This document shows, in pieces, positions 1 to 7,219 of a stretch of DNA of 64,000 nt. Made by a program: the position numbers and the translations under genes. This DNA is from BA4 sp044376575 (GTDB lineage: Bacteria; Bacteroidota; Bacteroidia; CAIKAF01): contig JBILKR010000015.1 of NCBI GenBank assembly GCA_044376575.1, positions 1 through 64,000 of the forward strand, given 5' to 3'. The number at the start of each line of letters is the position of its first letter. Positions within the stretch are counted from its first letter, which is position 1. The notes below the pieces were generated by a model. That model had not been told where the DNA came from. It ran no database searches and saw only the letters and a program-made list of their open reading frames with translations.

Positions 1-18
1 GAATATAAAGATGTTTTA

Positions 19-615
19 TTAAATCAGTTTTGTACCAAGCAGCGTAATGAATTCCTGCCTTGTGGTATTATTTTCAAATGCACCGGTAAATGCAGAAGTC
101 GTGGTTAGAGAGTTCTGTTTTTGTACTCCGCGCATTTGCATACACAAATGATGACATTCCATTACTACGGCTACACCTAATGGTTGTAAAACTTCCTGAA
201 TGCAATCACGAATTTCCATAGTAAGTCTTTCTTGCACCTGCAAGCGTCTTGAATATGCATCCACTACTCTTGGGATTTTACTTAAGCCGCAAATGCTGCC
301 ATTAGGAATGTATGCGATATGTGCTTTCCCGAAAAATGGAATCATGTGATGCTCACACATAGAATATACTTCAATATCTTTTACAATCACCATCTCTTTA
401 TAATCTTCATGAAATAAAGCACTGCGTAAAATATCATGCGGATTTATTTTATATCCATGCATTAAATATTGCATCGCTTTGGCAACTCTTTCCGGTGTCT
501 TTAATAGTCCTTCACGGGAAGTGTCTTCTCCAAGTATTTCAATTGATTGTTTATAAAGATCAACTAACTGTTCAGTAGTTTGCGGATGATATTGCTCTTT
601 TTTTTCGTATCCCAT
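19..615 (-). CDS. folE: GTP cyclohydrolase I
   Basis: Converts GTP to 7,8-dihydroneopterin triphosphate, the first step of folate and other pterin pathways, in the cytosol. The 198-residue length is normal for bacterial FolE-I. The zinc ligands are visible as Cys87 and His90 (CEHH) and Cys158 (ECHHLC). The 71-residue spacing between the two cysteines matches the E. coli enzyme. The family signatures GLLKTPERVAKA and SKIPRVVDAYSRRLQ are also present. It is the last of three minus-strand pterin genes, behind two PTPS-family paralogues. A TACATTTG box 20 nt upstream of the ATG suggests it can also be transcribed alone. Confidence 0.97.
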   Translation of the reverse strand: MGYEKKEQYHPQTTEQLVDLYKQSIEILGEDTSREGLLKTPERVAKAMQYLMHGYKINPHDILRSALFHEDYKEMVIVKDIEVYSMCEHHMIPFFGKAHIAYIPNGSICGLSKIPRVVDAYSRRLQVQERLTMEIRDCIQEVLQPLGVAVVMECHHLCMQMRGVQKQNSLTTTSAFTGAFENNTTRQEFITLLGTKLI

Positions 616-634
616 AATAACGGTTACTAATGTT

Positions 635-642
635 CAAATGTA
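635..642 (-). promoter_or_regulatory. -7 promoter box of folE (TACATTTG)
   Basis: This is an exact match to the Bacteroidota -7 consensus TAnnTTTG on the minus strand, 20 nt upstream of the folE ATG. It implies a short leader and a promoter for folE separate from the upstream PTPS genes. Confidence 0.5.
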
Positions 643-686
643 ACATATTCTGATGAACCCGAAAATGATTCTTTGCGTTCAAAGAC

Positions 687-1100
687 TTATACTGGATATT
701 CTACTATATTTCTTGGTGTTTCGTATAAACGAATAAAGAGTTCGTGAGATGAATGAATGTATGGGCGAAGTAATCGATAAATTACCACTGCAATATTTTC
801 AGCCGTTGGAATAAGATTCTTAAATTCTTGAGTATCGAGGTTGAGATTACGGTGATCGAAACGTTCAATAATTTGTTCTTTTATAATATCGGAAAGTATT
901 TTTGTATCCATCACATAGCCTGTCTCAGGATCAATTTCACCAATTACTTTTACTTCTAATTCATAATTATGCCCGTGAAAATGCGGATTATTACATTTCC
1001 CAAAAACCTTCTGATTTTTCTCATCATCCCATGCAGGATTATACAGACGATGTGCAGAATTAAAATGTTCGTGACGGATTACAGCAACTCTTTCTTTCAT
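687..1100 (-). CDS. 6-pyruvoyl/6-carboxy-tetrahydropterin synthase family, copy 1
   Basis: The PTPS/QueD family acts on dihydroneopterin triphosphate, the FolE product, to give 6-pyruvoyl- or 6-carboxy-tetrahydropterin. Zinc ligands His17, His42 and His44 (HFHGH), catalytic Cys36, the Asp82-His83 pair and pterin-binding Glu127 (YETPR) are all visible, so the enzyme should be active. At 137 residues it is family-normal. It lies between its paralogue upstream and folE downstream. The catalytic residues alone do not tell queuosine-type QueD from biopterin-type PTPS. No queC, queE or queF is visible nearby, and the link to folE suggests a pterin role. Confidence 0.9.
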   Translation of the reverse strand: MKERVAVIRHEHFNSAHRLYNPAWDDEKNQKVFGKCNNPHFHGHNYELEVKVIGEIDPETGYVMDTKILSDIIKEQIIERFDHRNLNLDTQEFKNLIPTAENIAVVIYRLLRPYIHSSHELFIRLYETPRNIVEYPV

Positions 1101-1142
1101 TGGAATACAGATAAATACATAACATTAAAAAGAAGAATATGT

Positions 1143-1553
1143 TTATTCTCCGAAGTATTCCACATATATTCTTGGCGTTTCATATAACTTCACACAATGC
1201 AATGCAACGCCTTCCGGAATATGTGGTTGTAATTCATTCCAAATACCAATAGCCAGATTTTCGGTTGAACACATTTTACCTTTCATAAAATCAACATCTA
1301 AATTCAGGTTTTTATGGTCCAGTATTTCAATCACATATTCCTGAATAATCTTGCTTAGTTTCTTAACATCAAAAATAAATCCGGTATCAGGATCAGGTTT
1401 CCCTTTAATTGTAACATATAAATCAAAATTATGACCATGCCAGTTCTCGTTGGCACACTTTCCAAAAACTTCTTCGTTTTTTTCCTTGCTCCAGTCCGGA
1501 TGATATAATTTATGCGCTGCGTTAAAATGTTCTTTTCTGGTGAGAAACACCAT
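1143..1553 (-). CDS. 6-pyruvoyl/6-carboxy-tetrahydropterin synthase family, copy 2
   Basis: A second PTPS/QueD-family protein of 136 residues, the first gene of the folE cluster. Zinc ligands His14, His39 and His41 (WHGH), Cys33, Asp79-His80 (LDHKNLNLD) and the C-terminal YETPR glutamate are intact. It is clearly homologous to the next gene but well diverged: the Cys loop reads CANENWHGH here against CNNPHFHGH there. The pair therefore looks like an old duplication whose products may have different substrates. A TACCTTTG promoter box lies 15 nt upstream of the ATG. Confidence 0.9.
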   Translation of the reverse strand: MVFLTRKEHFNAAHKLYHPDWSKEKNEEVFGKCANENWHGHNFDLYVTIKGKPDPDTGFIFDVKKLSKIIQEYVIEILDHKNLNLDVDFMKGKMCSTENLAIGIWNELQPHIPEGVALHCVKLYETPRIYVEYFGE

Positions 1554-1568
1554 AATATTATTTTTTTA

Positions 1569-1576
1569 CAAAGGTA
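1569..1576 (-). promoter_or_regulatory. -7 promoter box of the PTPS-PTPS-folE cluster (TACCTTTG)
   Basis: An exact TAnnTTTG match on the minus strand, 15 nt upstream of the first pterin gene. It leaves room for only a very short 5' leader. Confidence 0.55.
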
Positions 1577-1657
1577 TATTTTTCAATCTAAAAAAACTTT
1601 ACTTTTTATCTTGATGATAGATTAAGCGTTCAAAAGATTAACGTTATTTGTAGTATA

Positions 1658-4096
1658 ATGACTCAAACTTTTAATCATTTAATAAAATATTGTTGGCTCT
1701 TCTGCCTGATATTTTTATCTCATTTCACGGTGTTACATGGTCAGGTTGTTGTGCAGGGAGAAGTAATTGATGAAGGAACAGGCAAGCCCCTTGCATTTGT
1801 TAATATTCAGGAATCAAGACAAACCAATGGAACATATTCAACAATTGACGGACAGTTTCAATTATCAGTAAATTCATTAGCAACCACACTCCGTTTCAGC
1901 ATTATTGGATATGAAACAAAGATGGTTGAAATTACAGCGGCAAACCGTATTGGTTTATTTGTACGGTTAAAAGAAAAGCAGGTTGAGCTAAATGAAGTGA
2001 TTGTTTTTCCGGGAGTTAATCCAGCTGACGAATGGATGCGAAAATTAATCGCAAGAAAAGATACCCTGAACCCTAATAAATTAGATGCATACAAATATAA
2101 GGCCTATCACAAATTTATTTTCACATCCAATCAGGATACATTACCGGGTCAGCTGGGTTCTTCTATTCTTGGCCTGAAAGATTCAACTGAAATTATACTT
2201 CGTGAATTATTAAAAAAACAGCATTTGTTTTTAAACGAAAGTGTAAGTGAGAAAAAATTTAAATTCCCCGATAAAAATTACGAAAAAGTAATTGCTTCCA
2301 AAACATCAGGCATGAAGCTACCTGTTTTTTCAACCTTAACTACACAGCTACAGTCCATCTCGTTTTATGATGCTTCTTTTTCTGTTTTGGGCAAGAATTA
2401 TCTGAATCCAATTTCAGCCGGTGGGTTAAAATCATATCAGTTCCAGATAATGGATACTACATTTTCTAAAAACGATACAGTGTTGATTATTTCATTTAAT
2501 CCGAAGAAAAAAAATGATGAGTCGCTGCTCAAGGGTGTAATTAACTTGAATATTAAAGAAGTTGCATTGGAAACGGTAATTGCTGAGCCTTATGATAAAA
2601 ATGATGTACATGTTTCTATTCGTCATCAGTACGTAAAGACTGATGGAGGCCGCTGGTTCCCAATAGAAATTAATACTGACTTACAATTAACAAACCTTTC
2701 GCTCAACCGAACACAATTGGTAGCCGAGGGAAGAACATATATCAAAGAAATTGAAATCAATCCGAATTTAACATCTGCAGATTTTGGAGAGATAGAATTG
2801 GAAGTAGATGAAAAAGCTATCAAGAAACAGGATTCTACTTTTGTTCGTTACAGGGAAAATGACCTTACTTCCAAAGATTCTCTTACCTACAAAACACTGG
2901 ATAGTATCAGTAAGGTATTTAATATTGACCGTCGTATTATGGCCGTTGAGGCTCTTTTTACAGGTAAGCTAAGAATTAAATTTATCGATATTGATATCAA
3001 TCGTTTGGTTACTTTTAATAATTATGAAGGGATTCGTATTGGTGCCGGAATAAGTACAAATACTGCGCTGGTGAAGTGGTGGATCTTCGGAGGTTATGTG
3101 GGTTATGGCTTTAAGGATAAAGCAATAAAATATGGAGGCTTTACGGAATTTATTTTACATAAAAAAAATGATGTCAGGTTTCGCTTCGACTATCAGCAAG
3201 ACTTGAGAGAGTCGGGTCTTACAGATTATCCGCTGGAGTCTCCGGTTAGTATTGATAATCTTTCCAGATCATTTGTATTAAATACATTTGATAGTATTCA
3301 GCAATTTGAATTTTCATTCAGAGGTAAACCGGTACAAAATCTTCAATTGCAATTGAGTGCAAATTATCAACTGATCAATCCAACGTATGCTTATCGTCAC
3401 ATTGCTGATACAAATAATCGCAACCCTATTTTCCGTTATGCTGAAATTCAGTTCACTGCGCGCTGGGGAGTGAAGGAGAAATATATTCAGTTTGGAAGTT
3501 TGTATTTAAGCACAGGAAACAAGTATCCTGTTTTTTGGTTTCATATTGCACAGAGTATTCCACTGTTGAATACAAGTTTTATTTATACAAGGATGATGGG
3601 TAAGGTTGAGCAATCTTTTGATTTTAAAAAAGGAGGCAAAATAAAAACCATTATTTCCGGAGGTATTGTCCTGAATGATGTTCCGTACCATAAACTATTT
3701 AATGAACGCGGAAGTTTTGCTGATTTATCAAATGTAGCGAGAGGTTCATTTGAAACGATGCGGGCGAATGAATTTATTTCTGATCGCTTTGTTTCCTGGA
3801 TACTTCATTACAATATTGGTCGGTTATTTAAGATTGGTAAATCTATTAAACCGGAGTTGACCCTGGTTCACAATGCAGGATTTGGATGGTTAAATCAACC
3901 GGAACGTCATTTGGATGTGCCTTTTAAAACCATGGAGAAGGGATTTTTTGAAGGTGGATTTATCATTGATAACATTTTATATTTTAATGCAAACGGCCTT
4001 GGTGTAGGGGTTTTCTATCGCTATGGAGAATATGCTGATCCAACCTGGTATAAGAATTTTTATGTAAAACTTGCCTTTGCTTTTGGGTTGCGATAA
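1658..4096 (+). CDS. DUF5686 / carboxypeptidase-like regulatory domain outer-membrane protein
   Basis: An 812-residue exported protein. A signal peptide of about 28 residues ends at LHGQ. A CarboxypepD_reg-like beta-sandwich follows at about residues 30-115 (GEVIDEGTGKPLAFVNIQ, STIDGQF, FSIIGYE), and then a long DUF5686-type region. The C-terminal 350 residues are rich in alternating aromatic and polar strands and end in FAFGLR, as expected for an outer-membrane beta-barrel. The N-terminal domain is the type found on TonB-dependent receptors, but no TonB plug is seen. The family is common in Bacteroidota and has no firm function. The gene is monocistronic, with the next gene about 100 nt downstream. 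Confidence 0.85.
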   Translation: MTQTFNHLIKYCWLFCLIFLSHFTVLHGQVVVQGEVIDEGTGKPLAFVNIQESRQTNGTYSTIDGQFQLSVNSLATTLRFSIIGYETKMVEITAANRIGLFVRLKEKQVELNEVIVFPGVNPADEWMRKLIARKDTLNPNKLDAYKYKAYHKFIFTSNQDTLPGQLGSSILGLKDSTEIILRELLKKQHLFLNESVSEKKFKFPDKNYEKVIASKTSGMKLPVFSTLTTQLQSISFYDASFSVLGKNYLNPISAGGLKSYQFQIMDTTFSKNDTVLIISFNPKKKNDESLLKGVINLNIKEVALETVIAEPYDKNDVHVSIRHQYVKTDGGRWFPIEINTDLQLTNLSLNRTQLVAEGRTYIKEIEINPNLTSADFGEIELEVDEKAIKKQDSTFVRYRENDLTSKDSLTYKTLDSISKVFNIDRRIMAVEALFTGKLRIKFIDIDINRLVTFNNYEGIRIGAGISTNTALVKWWIFGGYVGYGFKDKAIKYGGFTEFILHKKNDVRFRFDYQQDLRESGLTDYPLESPVSIDNLSRSFVLNTFDSIQQFEFSFRGKPVQNLQLQLSANYQLINPTYAYRHIADTNNRNPIFRYAEIQFTARWGVKEKYIQFGSLYLSTGNKYPVFWFHIAQSIPLLNTSFIYTRMMGKVEQSFDFKKGGKIKTIISGGIVLNDVPYHKLFNERGSFADLSNVARGSFETMRANEFISDRFVSWILHYNIGRLFKIGKSIKPELTLVHNAGFGWLNQPERHLDVPFKTMEKGFFEGGFIIDNILYFNANGLGVGVFYRYGEYADPTWYKNFYVKLAFAFGLR

Positions 4097-4201
4097 GATA
4101 GTATATCTGCTATACGCTTATAAATTTTTTGCTTAAAATTTGCAGGATATAAGTATTGTCGTATCTTTATAATGTATTAACAAATTAATTTTTTCATTTT
4201 T

Positions 4202-4447
4202 ATGACTATTTATGTAGGGAACATTCCCTTTAACCTTAGAGAAGAAGAATTACAAAATGTATTCGCTCAGTACGGAGAAGTAACTTCTGTAAAAATCATC
4301 AAAGACAAATTTACTGGTAAATCTAAAGGATTTGCTTTTGTTGAGATGGCAAACAATTCAGAAGGTGCAACTGCTGTTGAACAAGCTAACGGAATGGAAG
4401 TAAAAGGCCGCCAGTTAAAAGTTAACGAAGCGAAGCCTAAACAATAA
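4202..4447 (+). CDS. RRM-domain RNA-binding protein
   Basis: An 81-residue protein made of a single RNA recognition motif. RNP2 (IYVGNIPF) lies at the N-terminus and RNP1 (KGFAFVEM) at about residues 43-50, followed by a short lysine-rich tail. Such small RRM proteins occur in cyanobacteria and Bacteroidota and bind single-stranded RNA. They may act like RNA chaperones or cold-shock proteins, but the target here is unknown. The gene stands alone and is followed at once by a strong terminator. Confidence 0.95.
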   Translation: MTIYVGNIPFNLREEELQNVFAQYGEVTSVKIIKDKFTGKSKGFAFVEMANNSEGATAVEQANGMEVKGRQLKVNEAKPKQ

Positions 4448-4466
4448 GAGATCATTCTTCGAAATG

Positions 4467-4495
4467 AAAAGCCCCGAAATTTTCGGGGCTTTTTT
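4467..4495. terminator. Rho-independent terminator between the RRM gene and mazG
   Basis: A GC-rich hairpin, AAAAGCCCCGA paired with TCGGGGCTTTT, flanked by A and T tracts. It is symmetric and lies between convergent genes, so it can serve both strands. Confidence 0.9.
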
Positions 4496-4509
4496 ATTAT
4501 GAAATATTT

Positions 4510-5280
4510 TTACTTTTTCTTTGCTTCGTTCCAAAAATGATCCATTTCTTCCAACGTCATATCTTCTAATTTTTTCCCTGATTCATTTGCTTTTAATTCG
4601 ATATACTGAAACCGACGAATAAATTTTTTATTTGTCTTTTCCAACGCATCTTCAGGATTTACGCCTATAAATCTCGCATAATTAATGATGGAGAACAATA
4701 CATCGCCCAGCTCTTCTTCTATTTTTAATACATCTTTTCCTTCGTTTACTTCATGATGAAATTCTTGTAATTCTTCTTCAACTTTTTTCCATACATCTTC
4801 TTTTGTTTCCCATTCAAATCCAACACCCTTCGCTTTCTCCTGTATTCTATATGCTTTAACCATAGCAGGAAGTGATTGGGGTACTCCGCCCAATACAGAG
4901 GTGTTTCCTTCTTTGAGTTTCAGTTTTTCCCAGTTACGTTTTACTTCTTCTTCATCTGCCACTTTCACATCTCCATATATATGAGGATGTCTGGAAATGA
5001 GTTTCTCGCATATCCCGTTCAGCACATCGGCAATATCAAATCGACCGGTTTCGGAAGCTATTTTTGCATAAAATACCAGGTGTAACATCAGGTCGCCCAG
5101 TTCATTTTTTATGGCTGTATCGTTTTGTTCCAGAATAGCATCTGATAATTCATATAATTCTTCAATACTAAGATAACGAAGGCTTTCCATCGTTTGTTTG
5201 CGATCCCAAGGACACTGTTCGCGGAGCTCATCCATGATCTTTAACAATCTTTCAAAAGCCTGTAATTTATTTTCCATCAT
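4510..5280 (-). CDS. mazG: Nucleoside triphosphate pyrophosphohydrolase MazG
   Basis: Hydrolyses (d)NTPs to NMPs and PPi, cleaning the nucleotide pool. The protein has two MazG repeats, each with a metal-binding ExxE(12-28)ExxD pattern: EELYELSDAI with ELGDLMLH in the N-terminal half, and EEELQEF with EELGDVLFS in the C-terminal half. CPWDRKQT near the start is the usual family signature. The frame stays open to a TTG at 5298, but a TACATTTG promoter box at 5300-5307 puts the transcription start near 5293. The ATG at 5280 is therefore the best start, giving 256 residues. Confidence 0.95.
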   Translation of the reverse strand: MMENKLQAFERLLKIMDELREQCPWDRKQTMESLRYLSIEELYELSDAILEQNDTAIKNELGDLMLHLVFYAKIASETGRFDIADVLNGICEKLISRHPHIYGDVKVADEEEVKRNWEKLKLKEGNTSVLGGVPQSLPAMVKAYRIQEKAKGVGFEWETKEDVWKKVEEELQEFHHEVNEGKDVLKIEEELGDVLFSIINYARFIGVNPEDALEKTNKKFIRRFQYIELKANESGKKLEDMTLEEMDHFWNEAKKK

Positions 5281-5299
5281 ATTCGTTAACTTTGTCAAA

Positions 5300-5307
5300 C
5301 AAATGTA
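5300..5307 (-). promoter_or_regulatory. -7 promoter box of mazG (TACATTTG)
   Basis: An exact TAnnTTTG match about 20 nt upstream of the mazG ATG. It argues against the upstream TTG start, which would lie at the promoter itself. Confidence 0.55.
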
Positions 5308-5343
5308 GTTGATTATTCAACCCATTTTATAAAAACTAAATGT

Positions 5344-5535
5344 ATGGAATGGAAAGTTATTTTATTATCGGTAGCATTGATGGCCATATTTGTGGCAGGA
5401 ATTGCGATTAAATTACTGGTAAAAAAAGATGGTAAGTTTGCCGGAACCTGCGCCAGTCAGAGTCCCTTTCTGAATGAAAGCGGGGAGACTTGCAGCATGT
5501 GTGGTGCAAAACCAAGTGAACAATGTAAAAACTAA
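5344..5535 (+). CDS. Small membrane-anchored cysteine-motif protein
   Basis: A 63-residue protein with one hydrophobic N-terminal segment (about residues 4-26) and a short lysine-flanked soluble tail. The tail carries Cys36, Cys50-x2-Cys53 and Cys61. The arrangement could bind a metal or form disulfides, but I do not recognise a functional family. It ends 12 nt before frr and may be cotranscribed with it. pyrH, which often precedes frr, is absent here. The coding status is supported by the clear membrane and Cys pattern and by its spacing to frr. Confidence 0.75.
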   Translation: MEWKVILLSVALMAIFVAGIAIKLLVKKDGKFAGTCASQSPFLNESGETCSMCGAKPSEQCKN

Positions 5536-5547
5536 ATAAAAATTTTT

Positions 5548-6105
5548 ATGAGTGTAGATCAAGTAATGCAACACACCAAAGATATGATGAACAGAGCGAT
5601 TGCCCATCTGGAAGGTGAATTGCTTAAAATAAGAACAGGAAAGGCTACGCCAAACATGCTCGACAGTGTAATGGTGGACTATTATGGTGCTATGACACCA
5701 CTAAGCCAGATTGCAAACGTCAATACCCCTGATGCAAGAACAATTGTTGTTCAGCCTTGGGAAAAAAATAAACTACAGGATATTGAACGTGCCATTATTA
5801 ATTCAAATTTGGGATTAGCACCGCAGAACGATGGTTCGATCATTCGTATTACAGTACCGCCATTAACTGAAGAACGGCGTAAAGATATGGTGAAGATTGC
5901 CAAAGCTCAGGGAGAAGACACCAAAGTTGGAATCCGTAATGTGCGCAGAGATTCCATTGAACAAATTAAAAAATTACAGAAAGACGGATTAAGTGAAGAT
6001 GTCGCTAAGGATACAGAAACCAAGGTGCAGAATATCACCAATGATTTTATCACGAAAGTAGATGAGCATGTATCTAAAAAAGAGAAAGAAATTATGACTG
6101 TTTAA
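5548..6105 (+). CDS. frr: Ribosome recycling factor
   Basis: Splits the post-termination ribosome together with EF-G, in the cytosol. The 185-residue length and the two-domain pattern are standard: a long helical bundle, with LLKIRTGKATPNMLD near the start and EERRKDMVKIAKAQGE in the second half, around a small beta domain (MTPLSQIANVNTPDARTI). It follows the small Cys-motif membrane protein by 12 nt and is closed by a strong terminator, apart from its common partners pyrH and tsf. Confidence 0.98.
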   Translation: MSVDQVMQHTKDMMNRAIAHLEGELLKIRTGKATPNMLDSVMVDYYGAMTPLSQIANVNTPDARTIVVQPWEKNKLQDIERAIINSNLGLAPQNDGSIIRITVPPLTEERRKDMVKIAKAQGEDTKVGIRNVRRDSIEQIKKLQKDGLSEDVAKDTETKVQNITNDFITKVDEHVSKKEKEIMTV

Positions 6106-6135
6106 TTTCAAGATTTTTTTTTTCATTTATATCTT

Positions 6136-6168
6136 GAATGCGATGAAATTTCATCGCATTCGTTTTTT
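6136..6168 (+). terminator. Rho-independent terminator after frr
   Basis: A perfect inverted repeat with 13-nt arms (GAATGCGATGAAA and its complement) runs from 6136 to 6161 and is followed by G and six T residues. Confidence 0.9.
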
Positions 6169-6190
6169 ATACACACTTCCTATAATATAT

Positions 6191-6198
6191 TATCTTTG
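6191..6198 (+). promoter_or_regulatory. -7 promoter box of the split metH operon (TATCTTTG)
   Basis: An exact TAnnTTTG match with only 6 nt between the box and the metH ATG at 6205. Transcription should start at or next to the start codon. The upstream TTG (6196) that extends the frame is part of this box. Confidence 0.6.
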
Positions 6199-6204
6199 CA
6201 TACT

Positions 6205-7215
6205 ATGACGAAAAAAGAGTTACAGGAGCAGTTAAATCAACGTATTCTTGTATTGGATGGTGCCATGGGAACGATGATTCAAAGGTATCAGCTAACTGAA
6301 GAGGATTATCGCGGTAATCGTTTTAAAAATTCTTCTCATTTGCTAAAAGGCAATAACGATTTATTATCCCTTACACAGCCACAGATTATCAAGGATATTC
6401 ACTCTGCCTATCTTGAAGCAGGCGCTGATATTATTGAAACCAACACCTTTAATGGAACTACGATCTCTCAGGCTGATTATCATTTGGAAGAAATAGTGTA
6501 TGAACTAAATGTTGCTTCGGCTAGAATAGCAAAAGAAGCAGCAATGGAATATTCATCACTTACGCCCAACCGTCCTCGATGGGTGGCAGGTGCACTTGGT
6601 CCAACGAATAAAACAGCCTCTCTCTCTCCGGATGTGAATGATCCCGGATATCGTGCCATTTCATTTGATGAACTAGTGGAAGCGTATCGCTTACAAACAT
6701 CGGGTCTAATTGACGGTGGAGTTGATATGATATTAATTGAAACCGTTTTTGATACACTGAATTGTAAAGCTGCTTTGTATGCCGTTAATGAATTACTGGA
6801 AGAACGCGGACTAGATATGCCCGTGATGGTTTCAGGAACCATTACCGATGCCAGCGGAAGAACATTGTCGGGTCAAACTACAGAAGCATTCTGGAATTCA
6901 GTAGAACACGGAAATTTATTGAGCATAGGGTTAAACTGTGCTTTGGGTGCGAAAGATATGCGTCCGTATATTCAGGAATTATCTGATAAAAGCTGGGTGT
7001 ATATCAGTTGTTATCCCAATGCAGGATTACCTAATGAATTCGGACAATATGATCAGGGTCCAGAAGAAATGGCAAAGTTGATTGAAGATTTTTGCGCTTC
7101 CGGATTTATCAATATTATCGGAGGATGTTGTGGTACTACTCCCGATCATATCCGCGCCATTGCGAATGTAGCTTCGCATTATGCACCACGACCAGTTCCC
7201 GTTTTAGCACCATAA
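6205..7215 (+). CDS. metH: Methionine synthase, homocysteine-binding subunit (split MetH, N-terminal part)
   Basis: This 336-residue protein is the homocysteine S-methyltransferase domain of cobalamin-dependent methionine synthase, encoded as its own gene. It binds homocysteine through zinc, held by Cys245 (GLNCALGA) and the Cys308-Cys309 pair (GGCCGTTP), all present. The N-terminal LDGAMGTMIQRY motif is typical. The ATG at 6205 is chosen because the upstream TTG lies inside the promoter box. The next gene starts 4 nt after the stop and encodes the remaining MetH domains, so the two products presumably act together. Confidence 0.96.
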   Translation: MTKKELQEQLNQRILVLDGAMGTMIQRYQLTEEDYRGNRFKNSSHLLKGNNDLLSLTQPQIIKDIHSAYLEAGADIIETNTFNGTTISQADYHLEEIVYELNVASARIAKEAAMEYSSLTPNRPRWVAGALGPTNKTASLSPDVNDPGYRAISFDELVEAYRLQTSGLIDGGVDMILIETVFDTLNCKAALYAVNELLEERGLDMPVMVSGTITDASGRTLSGQTTEAFWNSVEHGNLLSIGLNCALGAKDMRPYIQELSDKSWVYISCYPNAGLPNEFGQYDQGPEEMAKLIEDFCASGFINIIGGCCGTTPDHIRAIANVASHYAPRPVPVLAP

Positions 7216-7219
7216 TTTC

